Below are positions 57,200-64,000 of a stretch of 64,000 nt of DNA, one piece after another. Where the stretch lies: contig BROE01000001.1 of assembly GCA_036571765.1 (NCBI GenBank), positions 2,055,573 through 2,119,572 on the forward strand. Reading direction: 5' to 3'. The translations under genes were made by a program, and so were the position numbers. Positions within the stretch are counted from its first letter, which is position 1. Each line of letters starts with the position of its first letter. This DNA comes from Plecoglossus altivelis (taxonomy: Eukaryota; Chordata; Actinopteri; Osmeriformes; Plecoglossidae). The notes beneath the pieces are model-generated. The model was not told the DNA's origin. It worked only from the letters and a program-made list of their open reading frames with translations, and ran no database searches.

Positions 57200-59500
57200 G
57201 ATATTGTGTTTTGTCGTTCTAAATCAAATGTAGAGGATGACCTATTCACTTAGGTGACGCGACTTTGTGACATCCTCAAGTAGCCTAAGGAATTCTCTTT
57301 GCAGTCATAAATTGCTTGACAAATTCACAACTTTGCATACATTTTATTTGCACAGATACTGAGATCATGAGTGGCATAAAACGACAAATTCTGTATTTGC
57401 GATCCATAGTACATATGTGCCACATTAAATAAGGAGAAGGATTATCTGAATTGAACATTGTGGCCAAGGCCACATTTATGGTGTTCAAGTAGGCCATGGA
57501 GTATCTAGGAGACCATAAACAAGCTATGTGATGACGTTATCCCAAACTGGTATAAGAAAGAACGAATCAAGAACAATTTGTGGCAGGAGAGCTGTAGTAA
57601 TTAGGCCTCGCATAATTTTTTCTGACTGAATGACATAATTCAATGATATTCAAAGGCATCCATTGAAAGCCGAATCTTATTACTTTAATAACTTATTATA
57701 ATTATAATGATAAAAGGTAAAGTAATACGCCTCTGATACTGACAAATAAAAACAATACATAACAGTAACAATAATAAAATGCTAACGTTGTAATCATGTC
57801 ATATCATGAGTGTGTATAAGTCAGTCTAAATAGTTGGCTGTTTGAGAGCGAAATACAGCTTAGTTTTATTTATTTTCTGTGTCTCTGAGACTCGCTGTGA
57901 GCGGATACAGGCATTCAGTATTTATATTTTCTGTCTGCTGCTACAAATAGCCGTCGCCTCTGGAGTCAGACATGAGCAGTGGAGACAAAATTGAAATTGG
58001 CAGACCTCAACATTCGAAGTTTAGAAAAAGCACGTTTTACCACGATATTATTAGGCTCCATTAACGATCTGCTCAATACTTTCAAAGCCTTCTTAGACTA
58101 TTCTTTGTGACTAAAACACAATTTCCTTTTGCAGCAACTGTACATCCTGATCACAGCGGGGTTATCAGTTTTGATGTTCCCGGAAATTCTGAAGAGATTA
58201 GGTTCTTTACCTTTGTTGTTATATTGAAAAATGTTTGATCTCAACATCCTTGTTTGTTTAACGGATTTACCTCGTGGTTTTACAATCGTTGCTTCAAATG
58301 CATCGCCTCAAAATGACTTCAATCCTATACAATATGCAAGTAAAGGTTTTCTTTTGCAGACGAGGCCCATACACTTTTTTAAGCTTCAGTGATGTTCTGA
58401 ATAGATGATTAAGGGTCGAAGGCCTTAAAAGCCTTGGCAGTTTCGAGAATTTCGAAAAAGAGTTATTTATGACACCTCATTCACTTTACTTCATCATAAA
58501 ATGAACCATCGATCAGCCGACACGTAACAGTCTCTCAAACGAGTTGCTGTTGATAAAGCCTCCAGTTTCAAGCGGCATGCCATTACATTACACTTACTAA
58601 CAATAATTACTACATGTTTAGAAATGTAAGGCTAAATTATTTTCCGCAGGCTGTCTTTCTGTCAACTAGGCTAATACTAAACTAATACTTGAAGTTTCAA
58701 TGATACATGTTTATTGTCATGTTAAGCCTTTTGTACCATGACTAAAAAAGTTAAGCAGGCCAAACTACTTATGAATAGGCCTATCCCACAAACAAAAAAT
58801 TGATCTGCATAACAATAACAATCATCATGATTATAATTTCATTACAATAAATATGGAAAACGGAGACCTAATTTCTAGGACCTAATATAGATCCTCGCTG
58901 TAATTAATTCTGCTCTCCTGGGATACGATCCAGACTCAATGCAGTAAACTGACACTGGCGCTGTGTGTGGTATGCTGGCAACAGCAGATGGAAAAAGCAT
59001 GCTTCCAATGTCGTAGTCCTTTCCCGAACAGTCTCCTACAGATCTACGGTCTTCTGTTTGAACTGCAAATTAGGCAACGTTGCCTTTACCACGCCTAAGC
59101 GACAATAAGTTTAGTAGGCGGCGTAGAGGTTAATAGGTTCTCTTGTTACGTAAAACGATATCTAAAACCAAATTATAAGCTAAGACGCATTCACTTGAAA
59201 CGTAGCCTTTAAAAAGGTTCCAAGGAAACAAGCTGTATGGTTCGTAGAAACACATTCAGACCGAAACGACACACATTTTAAACTCATAAATCAATGCAAA
59301 GCATCCACGTGTGTAGTGTTGTGAGGCTCCATTTAGCCATTTCCTTCAACATTTGGTGTGTTGACATGAGTGTCTAAGTGCGTTGGCTTGATAAATGGCG
59401 ATATGGCGTGTTTCAGAACCGTGAGTGGTGGGAGGAGATTTCTGTTATTTCTCTGAGCAGTGCTCTGCCTCCAGAATGATGTCTGGATAGGGGCTGCTAG
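57200..59500. other. foxq1-foxf2 intergenic region
   Basis: AT-rich with no coding segment. It lacks the microsatellites common elsewhere in the window, which is at least consistent with constraint or regulatory content. The 300-400 bp before the foxf2 ATG are more GC-rich and include GGGAGGGGTGGG (59511-59522) and GGCCGCC (59713-59719). They are probably the foxf2 promoter and leader; no TATA box was found. Confidence 0.4.
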
Positions 59501-59930
59501 GGCCAGCAACGGGAGGGGTGGGTCTCAAGTTCCTGGCGATTTCTTGGAGGGATTTTGAAGGATCTAGGGGGCAGAGAGAGATTTAGGAATTGATAGGTGG
59601 TCGCGTTTTGTTTGGCCGACGGGATATGCGCTAGAAAGTCGAGGAGCTTTCTGTTTCCCTTCTCAAAGGATTATTAACAGCGATGGCCATAGAGAGACGT
59701 AGGAGGAGCAGCGGCCGCCACGATACACAGCTGGTCGTCTTGATTGTAACAGCAATAAACGCGCAGTGAATCGCGAAGGAGCACTGACCTCTCCAATTAA
59801 CGCATTTGAAAACATATTTTCATATCGTTTCAGGGGGTTATGCTGAGTAATTTAACCAAGATTGAATAACAAAGGCAGGGGTCACTTCGGCTATCAGTTT
59901 CAGTGTCCTTACGTTAACCAGGGGGCAAAC

Positions 59931-61912
59931 ATGACGACGGAGAACTCTGAACATCTGGATACTCTGACATCAAGTACAGCGACCGGTGGGATGCACGCTG
60001 TCTCAGTCAGCGCACAGCCACTGATGGAAAACACGGCAAATGCGTCCACCAAAGGAAAAAAGGGAAATTCGGGCTTGAGGCGACCCGAGAAGCCGCCTTA
60101 TTCATACATCGCTCTAATTGTGATGGCAATTCAAAGTTCTCCGACCAAGAGGCTGACTCTGAGTGAAATTTATCAGTTCCTTCAGGCCCGCTTTCAGTTC
60201 TTCAGAGGATCCTACCAAGGATGGAAAAACTCTGTCCGCCACAACTTGTCTCTAAACGAGTGTTTTATTAAATTGCCAAAGGGCCTTGGTAGACCAGGAA
60301 AGGGTCACTATTGGACCATTGACCCGGGTAGTGAGTTTATGTTCGAGGAAGGCTCTTTTCGACGCAGACCCCGAGGATTTCGTAGGAAGTGCCAGGCTCT
60401 AAAACCTATGTATCGGATGATGAATGGCATAGGATTTGGTGCCTCAATACTTCCCCAGAATTTTGATTTCCAATCGCCCTCCGCCTCCTTGGCGTGTCAT
60501 GCCAACTCCTATAATTTGGATTTGATGGCCAGTACAGTTCCAGGGAGTTTTGAAGGGCTAAACGGAGGGCACCATGTGTCACATATGTCACCCGGCCCAG
60601 GGTCGTCCTATATGACAGGTTGTCAGGTGCCAGCTAATGATTACTGCCCTGATAGCGGCAGTAGCCCTTTGCACTCCTCTTCGTCGATGGTGGGGACTTT
60701 GGACTGTCAGTCTCCTTACGCGAGTGCCCCATCACACTGGACATCTCCAGGTGTATCTTCATACATCAAGCAACAGTCTCTGGCCTCGAACAGTCCCACA
60801 CCCTCGGCGTTGCACTCGAACATGTCCCCATATTCCTTGGAACAGAGCTATCTCCATCACAGTGGAAGAGATACAGCTGATATGTCTGGTAAGCTCAATT
60901 AAACATTACGTTGAAAATGTTTAAAAGCAGAATTTCAAACGAACGTGTCAGATAAAATGCACACAGCATTTTTCAAGACCCAATTATAATTAACCGTGAG
61001 TCAAAATAAAATAAAAAGATACAGGAAAACATTTTATTTTTCAACTCAAATAATAAGTTAAGTTATAATAGGCTACCTTTTCTGTCTTTAAAATGAATAT
61101 TGAGAAGGCCTATCAACACCAAGATCACCATGGGTATACAAACATACAAGTAGGCCTATATTGTATTGCGTGCAAGATTTAGCTTCCATGAAAGTGAAAA
61201 TAGTCAAATATAGCCATGTTGTGTTGAAATTGTGTTTGGGCCTTGTTTGATTCTCAGTCTTAAAGGATGACAGCGGAGTATATGTGGACTGCATACTTTT
61301 TTAAAGCCTGCATATGGTGTCTTACACAAGCCAAACCATTTGCATAAAATAGTTTCTAAACCTATCCTGACCATTTAAATGTACAGGCATTTAGTTTATT
61401 GTACAAAATTAATTTAGTAATACAGATCTTTTGTCAAATTAAATTTAGATGCATAATGTACATCAGAATTTTTTTGTTCACTGCTAGATAGATCCACAAA
61501 TATTTGTATTCTGTTTGTTTTTCTATAGCATTTTTATGTGCAAGAAATATATTTTTTCCTCAAATAAGTCATTTAATTATTTAAATTAATACGTTTTTGC
61601 AATAAAACAAAAGTCTGGAATATGATCTTGATGGCCATATAAATGTTCAACTAATACATATTTTTCAAATGTATGGAATACAGTCATATTGTAACTAACT
61701 TGCAGCTCATTGTAATTTTGTGTGTCTTTTGTGTTGTAGTGGGACTGTCTCGGTACTCAAGCCACTCATCACCTGTGTGCGACAGGAAAGATTTTGTTTT
61801 GAACTTAAATGGGATCTCCACGCTTCACCCGAGTACTGGTGGATCCTACTACCACCAGCTGCAACACCATCACCAGAGCGTTTACCAAGACGTCAAGCCG
61901 TGTGTCATCTGA
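59931..61912 (+). CDS. foxf2: Forkhead box protein F2
   Basis: Two coding exons, 59931-60888 and 61740-61912, joined at a phase-1 GT-AG intron. They total 1131 nt (376 aa plus stop). The first in-frame ATG gives [12 protein letters not shown]2 proteins begin MTTE. The forkhead domain spans about 53-146 with [55 protein letters not shown] and [13 protein letters not shown]. It is followed by the FOXF-specific [20 protein letters not shown]. The C-terminus has [21 protein letters not shown], then, in exon 2, [18 protein letters not shown] and the terminal [12 protein letters not shown], close to FOXF1/2 ends. Position beside foxq1 selects foxf2 over foxf1. FOXF2 acts in mesenchyme, brain pericytes and craniofacial and gut development. 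Residue 89 is Gln in RFQFFRG, where FOXF proteins I recall have Pro. a/b ohnolog not assigned. Confidence 0.95.
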
Positions 61913-62270
61913 CATCTAACCATCTGGGAGCCAACCATCTACATATGCCTTGATCCAACTTTTACATCCTGACAAATTATCAACCTGAAATGGAACATTT
62001 TTTTATTTCCAGTTTGGGATTGTGAATGAGCCATTTTCACCCTTTGAAAAGCTCATGGCTGTATATGAGAAAACTATAGTCTCAAGTCAATCTGATTTTA
62101 AATACCTTGCTTATTACACCATTTTAGTATTTGTCCAAGTATCAACATAGACAATCTGCAATATTCACTCACGTTTACCAACCAAAGCACAATCACTCTG
62201 CCTTATTCCTATAACGATGCACTTAATCTTGCCCCTGAGAGTTTTCTGCTGCTGTAGCCAACAGTGAGCC

Positions 62271-62276
62271 AATAAA
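62271..62276 (+). terminator. foxf2: foxf2 polyadenylation signal
   Basis: AATAAA lies 359 bp after the foxf2 stop, preceded by GAGCC and followed by AT-rich sequence. Confidence 0.7.
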
Positions 62277-62299
62277 GAGTTATATTTTAAACAGTTTGG

Positions 62300-64000
62300 A
62301 CAATGTCAGTTTATTGGAAATGCATGTTTATTGAACAGTGGAAAATTAACATTATTGCTAATGCTTGTGGCAACTGTTGAATGGGTTGGAATTGAAATAA
62401 ATAGTCAGTGTGTTGACACTGTATTTAGGTCATTTACAAGAAACAATGAAGAGCTCCATTTATTTTATTCATATTAAAATAAATCATTTTTTCCTTATAG
62501 CAATTATTGAACATATAACTTGGTGATAAATTCAAATCTAACTGATTACTGTTGGTGTAAAACGTTTAGCCAAAATCCTGACATGAATTGCCGAGCTTTT
62601 ATCCAAAGCCACATACAAAATGTGTACAAGTACAGCAGAAAATCAAGAACCAGAATGCCGTCGTTGTAACAACATGTTGGAGGTCAAAGTCCAGGCGCGT
62701 TCTGTCCTAGCCACAGTGCAAAGTAACCATGTCTCAGCTACCAGAACCTGTAAAAAACAAACAAACAAAAACACTATTATCTCATTTACAAAGGTTATTG
62801 AACAGTTCTGAAAAACTAATGTCATTACAACGTAAATAAAATTATGCGGATTGATTGAAGGAAGTAATCTTGAATTTCTTAAATTACATTATCGTCAAAG
62901 GTTAAGGGGTTTAGGTGACAAGGCTTCGAAGGCATGGTTTGATCCAAAAGTGAAACCAGGCCGCCACCTAGTGGCACTTTTATTCTTGTGCACCTACAAT
63001 GAAAGGATTCACGTTTCCACAACTGACGATGGTGATGTCAGGGTTCTTGAAGTGAAGGCAACCCGTTTCAATACATAATGGATTACATGTACATGCTGAA
63101 GACTCTGTATGTTTCTCTGTAAGAGCAACAGAATCGAATATTTGTGAACACAGAGGACCAGTTTACATGGTATTATAACGAGATCCACAAAACATAGAAA
63201 ATGGTTCCCAGTTTATTCAAATGTTTGGATTTTTACATACATGCATGTACGCAGTGGATTTGGATAGGACTCAGAAGACTATCAATCCTTTGTAATAAAA
63301 TACTGTACAGCGGCCTGTGTTTATAAATCAAAGTTTTTAAAAGTCATAATAATGTTCGGATATGCAGCTAATGAGAGGAAGCCACAGAGTGCACTTGTAA
63401 TTGAGCATTCATCATCACCAGCAGATGACAGAATGCACAGAAGACCGCAAGAGAAATGAAATGCTGAAAAGATGTCTTTCATCATCTGAAGCCATTTTCA
63501 AAACCTAAACACCATACATTTAGGCGGAAAGTGTCGACAGATGTTTATGGTAAGCTGCGTGAGAATGAATGATTCTCAAGAGATCTGTTTCTAAGTCTGC
63601 GCTGGCCAAATCATAGCAATCTGACCACTGGAGATGCACATATTGTGATCTAATCAAAGTCATTAAAGTCATTAACAGTATAATTATCATGTTAGAACTT
63701 TGAATTGGAAGGTTTAATTGTGATTGATGCAAAAATAATATCGTTTTTTTGTTTCATATTCAAAAAAAAGACTGTACTCTGTAGATGAAAATATTACATA
63801 TGAAAGCAACTTATTATTTCTGCAATATGCAGAGCATAACTGAGGAGGTGTCATTTAGACGCCGTAGAGACATTGTCATGAAGAGATGTCATGATGACGT
63901 AAACAAATGCTACAGAAATACCAGATCATGTCTATGTAGTGAAACACAGGCAAAGATAACGATGTATGCTGGAGAAATACTGACTACATCTGCAGCAATA
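62300..64000. other. Intergenic right end, no gene seen
   Basis: Only short non-coding frames occur. Apart from the CTCF-type motif at 62960-62974 no feature is supported. foxc1, the expected next cluster member, is not reached. Confidence 0.5.
62960..62974 (-). promoter_or_regulatory. CTCF motif, perfect 15/15 match, minus orientation
   Basis: On the minus strand CCACTAGGTGGCGGC matches CCASYAGRKGGCRSY at every position. From the degeneracy of that consensus, about 0.015 exact matches would be expected by chance in a 64-kb window on both strands under equal base frequencies. It lies about 0.7 kb after the foxf2 polyA signal, toward the expected foxc1. Confidence 0.6.

Noticed and set aside
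59862..59930. N-terminal extension of foxf2 (23 codons)
   Set aside because: The extension would start at TTG. The first in-frame ATG, at 59931, gives the conserved MTTE start.
1..64000. tRNA, rRNA, microRNA clusters, CRISPR arrays, bacterial operons or phage
   Set aside because: None are visible. The window is animal nuclear DNA with introns and vertebrate genes, so bacterial feature types do not apply.

Overview
This window is vertebrate, almost certainly teleost fish, nuclear DNA. The evidence is spliced genes with GT-AG introns, AATAAA signals, abundant CA/GA microsatellites, fish-type LINE and SINE 3' tails, and a gene order that matches the conserved DUSP22-IRF4-...-FOXQ1-FOXF2 block (human 6p25). 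The species cannot be fixed from the sequence. The teleost duplicate (a or b ohnolog) cannot be fixed either, so gene symbols carry no suffix.

Layout. 1-5.3 kb is gene-poor and rich in degraded transposon-like repeats, including a hAT-like 5' fragment at 2.47-2.74 kb. 5.4-10.3 kb holds a cluster of minus-strand coding-like segments of an unrecognised gene, broken by stops and frame changes; I read it as a decayed or lineage-specific gene. dusp22 follows (7 coding exons, 12793-17796, 193 aa), with a ZNF143-type promoter motif upstream. irf4 starts only about 0.9 kb after the dusp22 polyA signal (non-coding exon 1 near 19.04-19.08 kb; 8 coding exons, 19474-23679, 467 aa) and has a consensus kappaB site in its promoter. 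From 23.9 to 55.5 kb there is a 31.6-kb stretch with no gene that I can support. It holds microsatellites, minisatellites, LINE/SINE remnants and candidate CTCF sites. foxq1 (single exon, 55786-56667, 293 aa) and foxf2 (two coding exons, 59931-61912, 376 aa) lie about 3.3 kb apart at the right end. A perfect match to the CTCF consensus lies downstream of foxf2, on the side where foxc1 would be expected.

All four recognised genes are on the + strand. They are regulatory genes rather than one pathway: a dual-specificity phosphatase acting in JNK and T-cell-receptor signalling (dusp22), a lymphoid and pigment-cell transcription factor (irf4), and two forkhead factors (foxq1, foxf2) from the ancestral fox cluster. 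Their linkage probably reflects shared long-range regulation, not a shared biochemical job. Exon models rest on reading frame, splice dinucleotides, phase agreement and remembered family sequences; nothing was searched against a database.
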